The position numbers were made by a program, and so were the translations under genes. From assembly GCF_000485595.1 (NCBI RefSeq), contig NW_014577567.1:174682-218786 (forward strand): a stretch of DNA of 44,105 nucleotides, written 5' to 3'. Under the pieces are notes generated by a model, which was not told where the DNA came from, made no database searches, and saw only the letters and a list, made by a program, of their open reading frames with translations. Of the stretch, positions 31,281 through 42,984 are shown in pieces (position 1 is the first letter of the stretch; each line of letters opens with the position of its first letter). Source of the stretch: Priapulus caudatus. Lineage: Eukaryota > Priapulida > Priapulimorpha > Priapulimorphida > Priapulidae.

Positions 31281-32028
31281 CAGGAGTAGATAATAGGGAA
31301 GGAGTGTGACATCAATAACAAGGGAAATTGTCATTTACTAGCCTTATAATACCTACGATTTCACTACGCGTAACTCATCACTTGAGCTCAAATCGGACAC
31401 AGTACATTCGCCAATCATGTGCAAATCGTTTCTCGCTATACACCACCGCAATCCGGAGATACATGACTAAAACGTACGACACGATTCTCCATTCTTTGGC
31501 CATCAATCCAAATCATTGGCGCGCTCTATTCAAACAAAGGCAGCTACCTAACGGCTATTGTAATTCGGCGAGGCATGTGGTCGTGGAGATTAGGCCATCA
31601 ACACTCGGCGAGATACACCTTGACGGTACAGCAGCTACACAGGCCACTCTGCACATAGCTGGCATGCTTCACAGCGCCGCACCCAACCGCAATCAGCAGC
31701 AGCTGATCGGGCTCAATCTCACCGCGAGCCACATTGCCGCGCGAGTTAGCAAGCTGTGGTTAGGTAGCTGCCTTTGTTGAATAGAGGGCGCGAAATGGAT
31801 TTGGATTGATGGCAAAGAATGGAGAATCGTGTCGTACGTTTTAGTCTGTATCTCCGGATTGGCGGGTGTATACGAGAAACGATTTCGCACGATAGCTATG
31901 CGAATGTACTGTGTCCGATTTGACTCAAGTTGGATGAGTTACGCGTAGTAAATCGTAGGTATTATAGGGCTAGTAATGAAGAATTCCCTTGTTTATTGAT
32001 GTCACTCCTTCCCTATTATCTACTCCTG
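31281..32028. mobile_element. Second copy of the 748-bp foldback element
   Basis: Same ends, same length and almost the same sequence as 15808-16555, including the internal 132-codon frame, in the same intron 10 position. The surrounding intron is much more indel-ridden than the element. Confidence 0.8.
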
Positions 32029-32241
32029 ATTGATCAATAGACAAAGAAGGTGGGTTGGGTGAGGAGTACATCACCCGGATCCTTTTCTTCCGGTCACAGT
32101 ATCTATCCCGTTCGTCTGCACACAGGAAACGGGAGAAATCCTGCTCGAGCGACATGGCCAATTACCAGGAGTGGTGTGGAAGAAAACTGGATGGATCCGG
32201 ACGAAAGAATGGAGTCGATCAAGCGATTTCGACGCACACCG

Positions 32242-32695
32242 GTAAGTTGAACCTGTGTATAAGGGTATGTGCGATGAGGTGAACCTGTGTATATGGGGTC
32301 ACCGCGGTGAGTCGAACCTGTAATATTACTATTAGAGTTCACATCTGGTGAGTCGACCCTGTATATAAGGGTCATGCTTGGTGAGTCGACCCTGTATATA
32401 AGGGTCACGCCCCGTAAGTGAACTGTATATTATATTAGAGTCACATCTGGAGAGTCGAACTGTATATAAGAGTCGTGCTAGCGTCGAACCTGCATATAAG
32501 GGTCTGCCCGGTGAGTCGAACCTGTATACACAGGTCACATCTGGAGAGTCGACCTGTATATAAGAGTCGTGATGAGTTGACCCTGTATACAGGGTCAACG
32601 CCGGTAGATCGAACCTGTATATAGGGTCAGCGTCTAGAGAGTTGAACCTCTATACAGGGCACACCCGGTGAGTCCGAACCTGTATATAGGGTCAC
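32242..32695. repeat. Second copy of the donor-bearing intron 11 minisatellite
   Basis: Same GTGAGTCGAACCTGTATATA array as 16775-17225, with many one-base losses that close the frame seen in copy 1. Confidence 0.82.
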
Positions 32696-33163
32696 GTTCT
32701 GACGCGTGCTCCTGCTGTGAGCAGGTCTGACGTTGCTGGGTTCAACGCCGGGCGAAGGTTGAAGCGATACCATCACGTGAAGCCTTCGCAGTTCATCTAT
32801 CCGGACGAGGCAGTGAGTATCAATATAAAATATACTAATTATAGTATATATATCTATATATATACTATATATGTACGTAGGTCTTATATATCTGTATATG
32901 TACATATATATATATAATAATTTATTTATAACTTATTAAAGTAGAGTTATAGTGTTAAAAATAATAAACTAATAAAACTAAAACTGAAAATAAAAATAAC
33001 ATGCATAAAAACCGTGATAAATATCGGCAAGAACGGCGTAACGGCCGCGGTACGCGACCGATCGAGAGATATGCACGCGTGCACGTTGCGTTGTTTGTTT
33101 CCGCAGCCGGTGCGTGGCAGCAGCCCGTCTCTTCGCTGCGCTCCTGCAGAAGTGCGAGGAGAG

Positions 33164-33464
33164 GACGTCGTCGCCGTGTGGCAGTACACGGCTCGACGGA
33201 ACACCCGCACGATTCGTCCACTGCTGCCTCAGGTACGCGGGGTGGCGGGAGGGGAGGGGGAGGGAAGGAGGGGAGGGAGGGACGTCGTCGCGGTGATGCA
33301 GTACACGCTCGAACGGACAGCCCGCACGATTCGTCGACTGCTGCCTCAGGTACCCGGGGTGGGGGGAGGGGAGGGGGAGAAGGGAGGGAGGGAGAGGGGC
33401 CGTCGTGTGCAAGTACACGGCTCGACGGAACACCGCCGCGATTCGTCGCACTGCTGCCTCCGGT
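33164..33464 (+). repeat. XRCC6: Second copy of the exon 13 triplicated segment
   Basis: Counterpart of 17712-18012 and nearly identical to it, including the frame-disrupting bases in exon 13. The third unit ends GCTGCCTCCGGTACC here, losing the CAG/GT donor context seen in copy 1. Confidence 0.75.
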
Positions 33465-36400
33465 ACCGGGGGTGAGTGGGGAGGGGAGAGGGAGACGGGA
33501 GAGGAAGGGAGGGGAGGAGAGGCAGGAGGTGGGGCCTTTGTATAATAATATATAATATATGTGTATATATGTGATATATTATATATACATATATATTATA
33601 TATATATATATATATAATTATTGTGGAGTCTGAGCTTAGATGATGATGATTAACACATTAAAGTTTTATTTGTTGAATATATATAATTAACTATATATAA
33701 TATTATAACTATATATATATATATTATATAACTATATAATATTAAATATTATATATATATATAATATACAGTGTGGTCCCGTTATAACGTGATCGTTGAG
33801 GTCCATAAAATGTCGGGGGGGGGGGGAAGGGGGGGCGCCCAAAAATCGGGGCTCAAGGAAATCAGCGTATAAGCACTCAGTTGCAGTGAGTTGCAATGTG
33901 TTGCGTCGCGTCGCATTCAATCGCAATCTGACCTAAGGCCGGCTCAACTCGCCCAAAAACTTTTCAGTTCCGGATTGAGCAAAAAAGGGTCCAACGACTC
34001 ATCGCGTTATACCCAAATTCACATTAAATCGGGCTGTGTAAAATCGGGGTTTTACTGTATATTATATATGTATAATAATTTATTGCGGGAGCTTGGGCGA
34101 CTCTAACACTAACTGGCCCTGTGATAGATTGATGTACATCTTGTTTTTGATCACAATTGATCATTCACCAATTAGAAAGAAGAGATGGACGAACACAAGG
34201 TACAAGTGACTCCCCCTGGTTTCCACGTCGTCTTCCTGCCGTTTGCAGACGACTTGAGGAAGCTGAAGCTGCAGGAAATGCCGAGAGGTACTGTTGCCAG
34301 GGCAACGCTGTGTGTCGTGTCAGTGCCATCCCTGACACCTCTTGACGACACGAGTTTCGCTTATTCGAGTCTTCAAATAATTTATGAATTCTTTTAAATG
34401 TCTTTTTATCCTTGTTTTTCTTCTTTTAAAGATTTTTCTTTATTAATTCGTCTTCGAGTGTGGAATTTCTGATATATATTGAATATGGGATATCAGTTTG
34501 ATTTCATATCGAGTTTTGTACTATTTCTCTCATGTTTTTTCATACTAAATTGTTTCCTTTTTGCAGCTAATGAGGAGCAGATTGCGAAAGCGAAAGTTGT
34601 CATCAAGAAATTGAAGATAATCTATTCTCCCGAGTCGTTTGAAAACCCGGGTGGGTGTCTGTCACAGTGTTAGCACGCTTAACGGAAGTTCGGTGTTACG
34701 GACAAACGTTTGTGGTTATCGCATTGGAGTTACAATGCATGTACATGTTTTGGCGACACTATGCTTTGCAGTGGAACTCTGCATTTAGCTTATGGTGATG
34801 TAATGGTGTGGGCTCATTTGAGCCAAACTAGTTTCCAATCAAATGATTGCAGCCAGATTTAAGTCTGGGCGGTCGTTGTTTTGGACGGTTCTAAAAAGAA
34901 ACTGCCATTATTTTTGTCCATGTTTGAACATTCATGAAACTTCCATGTTTCGTTATAAACTTTCACATTTGTTCTAGTGTGCAGGTAAGGTGGCTACCCA
35001 TACTGGGGCCCATTGTCAGAAATGTTAAGACAGCAGTTGTTTCTGACACTGTGTCCTATTTTATTAGAGCAATTATTTATTATAGTATTTTATCATGGCA
35101 GTTTAGTGCCATACACTAATCTAGTCATTATGTATCATGGAAGGTTTTGTTGTGACAGTGTTACAGAAACATTGGCGCAACATTGAAGCCTTTGCACTAG
35201 AGAGAGATGCACCGGAATCTTTCGTAGACTACACAGGTACGGTGCTAAAGCTGTCTACATAATGTAATACGTAAAGATGTGCCTACATACATGCATACAT
35301 AACATGCAGTGCATGTATTAACAACTTCAATTTGTGCAATACACAAGGCCATTATTTTTCATTAGGAAATACATCTTTGCATTGGTCAACAATTTCGTGT
35401 ATTCAGTTGTAATATATTCAGTATCCCTATTTCTAGCTCATCTGACGTAGTCAGATGCAGCTCGTAGAATCGCATGATTGTCCGTGCGTCCATGCATCTG
35501 TGCGTGCGTGCGTCCTTCCGTCCGTCAACAGTTGGGCACAAATCTTAACCGCTCGATGTACGGTCTTGATATTCGGGACGTTGAGGGGGATCGCGAAAAG
35601 GACTCAGGATGTTGAATTTGGGGGTCAAGGGTCAAAGGTTGAGATGTGTCAATGGAGGGGGAATATTTTCCCCTTAACTTAAGGTATAAGAGGAAATACG
35701 GAATTGCGGCACAAATTTCAACGGCTCGACCTACGCTCTTAATATAGTGTGATGGGGAGGAAACCCATCACCAGTGCGAAATTGGAGGTCACAGGTCAAA
35801 GGGCAGTGGGGAAAGGTCAGATATCAGACATTTTCTGGGGACATGGTCTAACAGACCGGGTGGAAAACTTTTTTGTTTCAGCGCTGACCTACTATTTTTC
35901 ACTTTATTGAAACGACCATGAAATCTACTTTTCGCTGACGTGCGAAGAGCAAGTGTCTGATAACCTTTTGACCCTCAAGAGGAGGGTTAAACATGGATTT
36001 GTTGATGTTAACAAAGACTGAACTGCTTTTGCTATTAGAGGCCCCTCCCTTGACCCCACCCCCACCACCACTAGCTCGCGCTCGAGCGCATATCCATGAT
36101 AAACGTTGATATAGCGAAGTCATTAAAGTTACACAGCTTATATCTTTATTACTGTACTACCGGTATAGCAAAGCCTATCAACGCGGTGCGGGAGGGCGCA
36201 CTTGATTGCAGCACTGGTTGTATTTAGCATTTGTTTATGTATGCTATTTGAGCAATAAGAAGAAATTATGGATCATTGTCATATTGTATTAGATTTCATT
36301 ATTCAATATGATCACCTTCCTTATAAAGACAGTTTAATTAACGTTTCTTGAAAGACAGGAAATGAAAACATTTATTTAAAACTAAAATGACAACTGTAAC

Positions 36401-36518
36401 CAATTATGAGTACTTTCTGTTTGCGTAAAAAGTGTAAGATTTACAGTATTATACAATAACAAGGAGCATACAACTGATAATAACAAATTGACTGAATCCT
36501 CATACATAGATACGTACC

Positions 36519-36872
36519 CAGGGCACGAAATTCAAGATTTTTTTGGACCGACCCCGAGGCTGGTAACAGCAATTTTTTACCAAGCCTCTCAACCACTAAT
36601 TGACCTGGCCCTCACAAGTTTTGTTTGAAATCAATGTCTGTTCACGCTGCATTCTCGATTCAAAATTTGTAAAAATTTGATAAAATAATGGCATGATATT
36701 AACAACAGTAATATACGCTATTTTCCAATAAATGCTAATAGATAAAAATGTAGGTACTCGCAAACACCGCTTGACACCTCACCGGCTGTCGGAGGGCCGG
36801 TGTTGCCAATGCTAACCGGCCCCTCCAAATAATTTGCCGCATAGTGCCGCGTGGCTGTCAATTTGCGCCCTG
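36519..36872. mobile_element. Second copy of the CAGGGCACGAAATT MITE
   Basis: Counterpart of 21052-21401 in intron 16, flanked by CGTACC on both sides, with small indels. Confidence 0.65.
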
Positions 36873-37079
36873 CGTACCTAGTAGCACAGACCCGTCATAG
36901 TATACTACCTCGTCTTTCTAACCCTATCTTTCGCGTTGCCAGTTACCTGATTAATAGATGATGAGAAGAGAGCTGGGCGACACATAGAGGAGTTCAAAGA
37001 AGAATGTGTTTCCCAGATGCTTCAACCCCGCGAAGCTGCGAAAGCCGGCGGCGCGCGAAGCGAGTAATATACCGTCACG

Positions 37080-38180
37080 CCTCCTTCATCCATCAGTGGC
37101 AAGCGATATCTATGCGGTACTCTATACAGTCTCAATAGGTAAGAGAGAAGTCGTAACAATTGATTGTCTCCCTCATCAACTGGCTGTCTCAGATAGTAAG
37201 AGAGAAGTGCTGCGTGCAAGCGAGTAATCTTCTCCTTTCATCTCTGAATGCAGAGAATATCTTTAGGACTACTATACACGTCTCAGATAGTTAGAGAGAA
37301 GTGCGTACAAGCGATAAGTTCTTCCTCCTTCATCCTCTGATGGATGCAGAGATATCTAAGAGACTCCATACACTCTCAGATAGGTAGCAGAGAAGGTGCG
37401 TGCAAGCGGTAAAGTTCTCTTCCTCCCATCTCTACAGTGCGGATATCTAAGAGACTCCATACAGTCTCAGATAGGTAGAGGAAGGTCGCGTGCAAGCAAG
37501 TAAGTGTGCCTCTCCTCCATCTCTGAATGCAGAGATATCTAGAGACTCTATACCACTCTCAGATAGTGTAGAGAGAAGGTGCGTCGGCAAGCGAGTAGCT
37601 CTTTCCCTCCTTCATCTCGGAATGCAGAGATATGCTTAGAGACTCTAGTAACACTCTCAGATAGGCTAGAAGAGAAGGTGCGTGCAAGCGAGTAATCTTC
37701 CTCCTTATCTCTGAATGCAGAGATATCTAGAAGACTCTATACACTTCCAGATAGGTAGAGAGAAGGTGCTGTAGCAAAAGGATAAGTTCTTTCCTCCTTT
37801 CATCTCTGAATGAGAGATTATCTAGAGACTCTAATACACTTCTCAGATAGGTAGAGAGAAAGGTGCGTGCAGCGAAGTAAGTCTCTTCCTTCATCTCTGA
37901 ATGCCAAGAGATATCTAGAGATCTATACACTCTCAGATAGGTAGAGAGAAGACGTGCGTGCAAGCGAGTAAGTCCTTTCCTCCTTCATCTCTGAATGCAG
38001 AGATACTCTAGGATGAAGCCTATACACTCTCAGATTTAGTGTAGAGAGAAGTGTGCACACAAGTTGAATGTCATTCCCTCTCACTTAACTGCGCTCGTCA
38101 GATAGTGTAGAGAGGAAGGTGCGTGCAAGCGAGTAAGTTTGTCCTCCTTCATCAATCCTCAGTGCAGAGATATCTAGAAT
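37080..38180. repeat. Second copy of the 90-bp intron 17 minisatellite
   Basis: Same GGTAGAGAGAAGGTGCGTG / GCAAGCGAGTAAGT / CTCTGAATGCAG units as 21600-22580, heavily interrupted by one-base insertions and deletions. Confidence 0.85.
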
Positions 38181-38773
38181 CCTCTTTGTACTAACCTGTT
38201 GCTGTTTTCGCGCAGGCTATGCGGCAATGCTTGGCGGATCCGCAAGCAAACCGACGACTAGAGGCGTTGCTGTGGGACGTGAAAGCAAGAGGGCGCTGGC
38301 CCGCAAGGTGCGTACAACATCGTGCTGAACACCTCGCCGTTATTTACATAATGTTATACATAAATATAATATATAATATAATATATACTAATTTAAGATA
38401 TATATATAATATATTAAAGATATATATATAGTATATATATTAGTTATTATAATATGTATATACATTTTATTAGTACATAAAAACAGGTAAGATACAACGA
38501 TTGCGTAACATACATACGTAAACATATCTAATAGTTTGGAACTTACGTTAGCATAAAAAATCGTGACGTATAAGTACTGCCGTGCATAAAGTTTATTAAT
38601 ATAATTATTATATTTAATCATAATATTAATATTTGTCGTCGTTTTGTTTCGTTAGCTGGGCAAGATGACCGTGGCTGTGTCTGCCGACAGTACGTAAGAC
38701 GAGGGCATACGACTGACGCAAGCCAAGAAGATCCGAACTCATGGACGCCATCAACGAATACCTCAACCTGTGA

Positions 38774-39005
38774 GCGCGAGATGCGCCCCCTGGCATGAGT
38801 TGTGGACGCCCCTGCGTAACGTCCCTCTGATGATGTGGCTTTGCCACCATTGATATGTTGATAAGATGGATGAGATGGACTCTCCGAGGATATATATATA
38901 CATGTATGTATGTGAATATATATATATATATATATATATCTAATATATAATATTATATATATCTATATATATATATAATATAAATATAATATATAAATAT
39001 AAATA

Positions 39006-39037
<32 letters not shown>

Positions 39038-39799
39038 GTGGTAGGGGCCGTTCCTAACCCGAAAAAGTAGTTTTTCTGTGAGAATCCATTTGCAGGATTC
39101 ATTTTTCCTTTTCGGAATCTGGTTGCTATTCTGTGATAGTAAATGCGATCGTGGGTCGATGCCATCTGAACATTTCAACTGAAATTTGAACTGTTCATAG
39201 AAGTAATGTTTTGGTAGTAATCGGTGTGTTAACGTTGTGTTACCAGCAGATGTGAACGTGGTAGAGACCTATGCATTTAACACTTGTGTTTAGATATGTT
39301 GATAGTTAGACCTGTGCAACGTAGTGATGCGATTATGTTTGATGTTGATGATTCGTGTTTGATTGATGAGCATAAATATATCGACGTATACGAACTCAGA
39401 GAACGATAAGATTGTCGGTAGATGTGTATTGGAGGTTTTCTAGAATGTGATGCGAATATTTCTTAGATTTGCAAGTTTTCTACGCGCGTGGCTATTTCCC
39501 CATTGCAGAGAAATCGTTTGAGTACTCATAGTAGCACCAAATATTTGTTCGGTCTATGACACCAGGTGGGGGTACGTTCTTTATCGTAATCGAACGCGGG
39601 GTGTGAAAGAAATGGAACGCAATCGCGCGTCGTCAATGTTGATACGTTTAATGAAAATATCTTTAATGAAGAATTTGTAATTACATGGCAATTGTTTCGT
39701 TCTTGATTTGTGTTTGTTGGAAGTTTTTTTATTGTACGATTTACACATTAGCAAGTAGTCGTTTGTTGCTGGTAGTTTCTCATGCTCAGTCCATCTTTC
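38774..39799. other. Second copy of the XRCC6 3' flank
   Basis: Parallels 23189-24235, including the TA microsatellite (about 38897-39035) and the GTGGTAGGGGCCGTTCC block. No independent feature. Confidence 0.7.
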
Positions 39800-40658
39800 T
39801 GTATGAAGCAGGAGGAAGAGGAGAAGGTAGATGAGGAGGAAGAAGAAGAGAAAGGGGAGGAGAAGTAGGATGCGAGAGAATGCAGAGGAGGAGGGGAAGC
39901 AGGGGAAGCTAGAGGATGAGTAGGGGGAGGAGGGGGAAACATAGAGGAGGAGGAGGAGGAGGAAGAGGATGAGAAGGAGGAGGGAGCCCGTGGTGGAAAT
40001 CATGTACTTACTGTAAAAGACTTTAGCAGGGATGCAAAAAGAAGCCAGGGGGAGGAAGGAGAAGGCAGCAAGGGAAGGAGAAGGTAGCAAATGAATGGGC
40101 AGGAAGCAAAGGAAGGAGAAGGCAGCAAGGGAAGGAGAAGGCAGCAATGGAAGGAGAAGGCAGCAAATGAATGGGAAATAAGCAAGGGAAGGAGAAGGCA
40201 GCAAATGAATGGGAAGGGAGCAAGGGAAGGAGAAGGCAGCAAATGAATGGGAAATAAGCAAGGGAAGGAGAAGGCAGCAAATGAATGGGAAGGGAGCAAG
40301 GGAAGGAGAAGGCAGAAAATGAATGGGAAGGAAGCAAGGGAAGGAGAAGGCAGCAAATGAATGGGAAGGGAGCAAGGGAAGGAGAAGGCAGCACATGAAT
40401 GGGAAGGAAGCAAGGGAAGGAGAAGGCAGCAAATGAATGGGAAGGGAGCAAGGGAAGGAGAAGGCAGCACATGAATGGGAAGGAAGCAAGGGAAGGAGAA
40501 GGCAGCAAATGAATGGGAAGGGAGCAAGGGAAGGAGAAGGCAGCACATGAATGGGAAGGAAGCAAGGGAAGGAGAAGGCAGCAAATGAATGGGAAGGGAG
40601 CAAGGGAAGGAGAAGGCAGCACATGAATGGGAAGGAAGCAAGGGAAGGAGAAGGCAGC
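39800..40658. repeat. Regular 38-bp minisatellite with 76-bp higher-order period
   Basis: After a GAGGAGGAAG lead-in, from about 40055 the unit GCAAGGGAAGGAGAAGGCAG + CAAATGAATGGGAAGGGA repeats. From about 40320 it alternates strictly between an AAATGAATGGGAAGGGA form and an ACATGAATGGGAAGGAA form. It stops abruptly at a single N. Minus-strand frames of up to 347 codons are repeat translations. Confidence 0.92.
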
Positions 40659-40659
40659 N
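40659..40659. other. Single N at an abrupt repeat switch
   Basis: One N separates the purine minisatellite from a CTCTCT block with no transition, marking a forced join or unresolved base. The sequence to the right does not match what follows the same minisatellite in copy 1. Confidence 0.9.
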
Positions 40660-42935
40660 CTCTCTCTCTCTCCCTCTCTCTCTCTCTCCCTCACCCTCTC
40701 CCCCTCTCTCCTTCTATCTCTCTCTATCTCATTCTCACGCTCTTGCACTGTCTCTACCCCTCTCTCGCTTTCGCTCCCTCTCTCTCTCTGTCTCTCTCTC
40801 CCATTTGTGCACCCTCCCCTTCTCTCTATCGCGCGCGCTCTCCCCTTCTCTCTCTCTCGCGCGCTCTCTCCCTCCTCTCTCTCTCGCGCGGGCTCTCGCT
40901 CTCATTCTTGGCCAGCAACGGCAGCAAGTGTGTGTCCCAAGGCGTAAGGAGTTTTCACCGCTATTTATAGCGAGCGTATGTGTGACCTTAGATGCACAGC
41001 AGGCGCGTAAACAGACGACCACACGGACACGTATATATACGTACGTACGTACACGCTCTCTCATCTGTCGCCTGCAAACATCTGATTAGCGGTGATCCTG
41101 CTATCTTCTCTTGCTATCTCGCTAGTCTGCTGCTGTCCTGCGGCCGGCTGTGCTGCTGCCCTGCTAGCTGTTACTGCTGCGCGGCTCGTGACTGCTGCTG
41201 CTGCTACTGCTTGCTACCTGCTGACTGCTGCCTGCTGCTAGGCGCGGCTGCTGCCCTGCCTAGCTGTTACTGCTCGCGGCTGCTGCTGCTGCTGCTCGCT
41301 CGCTGCTAGCTGTTACTGCTGCCGGCGGCTGCTGCTGCTGCTGCCGGCTGCTGTCTGCTGCTGCGGCTGCTGTTGCTGCTTACTGCTGCTGGTGCCTGTT
41401 GCTGCTACTGTCTGCCTTGCTGCCTGCTGCTGCTGCCTGCTAGCTGCTTACTGCATGCGGCGGTGCTGCTTGCTGCTTTGCTGCTGCTGCTGCTAGCTCT
41501 GTACTGTTCTGCGGCGGCGCTGCTGCACCCTGCTGCTGCTGCTGCTTGTCTTGGGGCTTCTGCTGCGGCGGCTGCTGCTGCCTGCCTTGCTGCTGCTAGC
41601 TGTTACTGCTGCGGCGGCTGCTGCCGGCTGCTTGCCTGCTGCTTCTGCTGTCTGCTGCGCTGCTGCTCTGTTACTGCCTGCGTGGCGCTGCGTCGCTGCT
41701 GCTGCTGCTGCTGCCTGCTAGCTGTTTACTGGCTGCGGGCGGCTGCTCTTGCTTGCTTGCTGCTGCTGCTAGCTGTTACTGCTGGGCGGCTTGCTGCTGT
41801 GCTTGCTGCTGCTGCGCCTGCTGCTGCCTGCTAGCTGTTTACTGCTGCGGCTTGCTTGCTGCTGCTGCTGTCTGCTGCTGCTGCTGCTGCTGCTGCTCTG
41901 CTAGCTGTTACTTGCTCCGCGGCTTGCTGCTGCTACTGTCTGCGGCAGGGCTGCTGCTGCTGTCTGCTGCTGCCTATCTTCCGCTAGCTGCCTGCTAGCT
42001 GTTTACTGCTTGCCGCTGCTGCTAGCTGTTTACTTGCTAGGCGGCTGCTGTTACTGCTGCTGCCCTGCTGCTATCTCGCCTAGCTGCTGCTGCTCTTGTT
42101 ACTGCTGCGGCGGCTGTGCTGCTCGTGATAGTGCTGCTGCTAGCTGTTACTGCTTTTGCTGCTAGCTGTTTACTGCTGCTGCTAGCTGTTTACTTGCTGA
42201 TGTGCTGCTGCCTGCTTCTTCTGTCTGCGGTGCTGTTGCTTGCTTTAGCTGCTGCTACTGTGCTGCGGCTACTGCTGATGCCTGCTGGCTGCTGCTGTGT
42301 GGTGCTGCTGCTGCTGCTGCTCGTGGTTGTGTGGTGGTGGTCGGTGCTGCTGCTGCTGCTGCAGCTGCTTGCTGGTTGGTGGTGTGCAGCTGGCTGCTGT
42401 CTTGTTGCTGCCTGCTGTCTGCTCGCTGGTGGTGGTGGTCTGCTGCTGCTGGTCCGTGTGGATGGTGCTGCTGCTGCTGTGGTGATACCGCCCTGCTGTC
42501 TGGTGCTGCTGATGCCGCTGCTGCTGGGGTGATGCGCTGCTGCTTGCTACTTGCTGTGTGGGGCTAGTTCTGCCTGCGCTTACGGAGCGACGTGCATCCA
42601 ATCGTGGGACGAGTATTAAACTTTAGCGCATATCTTGCTCTATTACGCGAACATTGAGTGATGAGGTGGCTGATGACAGTAGGAGTGCGGGAAGAGGAAG
42701 AAGAGAGGGAGGGAGCGAGAAAAGAAAGAGGGTAGGGTTCTATGACAGTGAGAAGAACCGCGATGCGATCGGGACGAGAGCGAGAGAGATGAAAAGAAAA
42801 AGAGACCGCCGAAACGAGGATAAAACGCTACGAAGAGAACGAAGAGAGAGAGATAGAGAGAAGAGAGAGAGATGATTGAGACAGCTTGAGAAGATGAGAA
42901 AAGGAGAGAAAGAGCTGAGGAGAGAGCAAGGAGAA
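40660..42935. repeat. CT, CTG and GA low-complexity blocks
   Basis: CTCTCT with CGCGCG (40660-40905), about 190 bp of ordinary sequence with a short ACGT repeat (40906-41095), a long imperfect CTG block with recurring CTGCTAGCTGTTACTGCTG and GCGGCGGCTGC units (41096-42555), about 100 bp unique, and a GA block (about 42660-42935). No genes seen. Confidence 0.85.
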
Positions 42936-42984
42936 ATGCCTGACATATCACAGAGAGCGGATCAGAAATATGTAGCAGTCCAAG

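Larger units (their letters stand above)
29369..38773 (+). pseudogene. XRCC6: Second copy of XRCC6 (Ku70) exons 8-19, 5' truncated
   Basis: Exon homologues: 29369-29445, 30474-30557, 30896-30988, 32126-32241, 32725-32812, 33107-33232, 34176-34287, 34567-34650, 35159-35236, 36943-37063, 38216-38307, 38656-38773. Exons 1-7, which encode most of the vWA-like domain, are absent left of the gap. Exons 9, 14, 15 and 16 are intact; 14-16 are the only intact versions in the window, giving VQVTPPGFHVVFLPFADD, AKVVIKKLKIIYSPESF and VLQKHWRNIEAFALERD. Exons 8, 10-12 and 17-19 have one-base indels that break the frame, and exon 13 shares copy 1's disruption. Splice junctions, intron transposons and 3' flank are conserved in order. 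I infer an uncollapsed second haplotype or overlapping contig, not a gene duplication. A real partial tandem duplication is the alternative. Confidence 0.85.

Noticed and set aside
28742-38773. A genuine second, N-terminally truncated Ku70 paralogue
   Set aside because: Differences are mainly one-base indels, intron transposons sit at identical sites, and clean and noisy stretches alternate with copy 1. This fits uncollapsed haplotypes better, though depth data could reverse this.
39581-40624. 347-codon minus-strand open frame rich in PSLAPFPFICCLL-type repeats
   Set aside because: It is a translation of the 38-bp purine minisatellite; the other frames are equally open and no domain is present.
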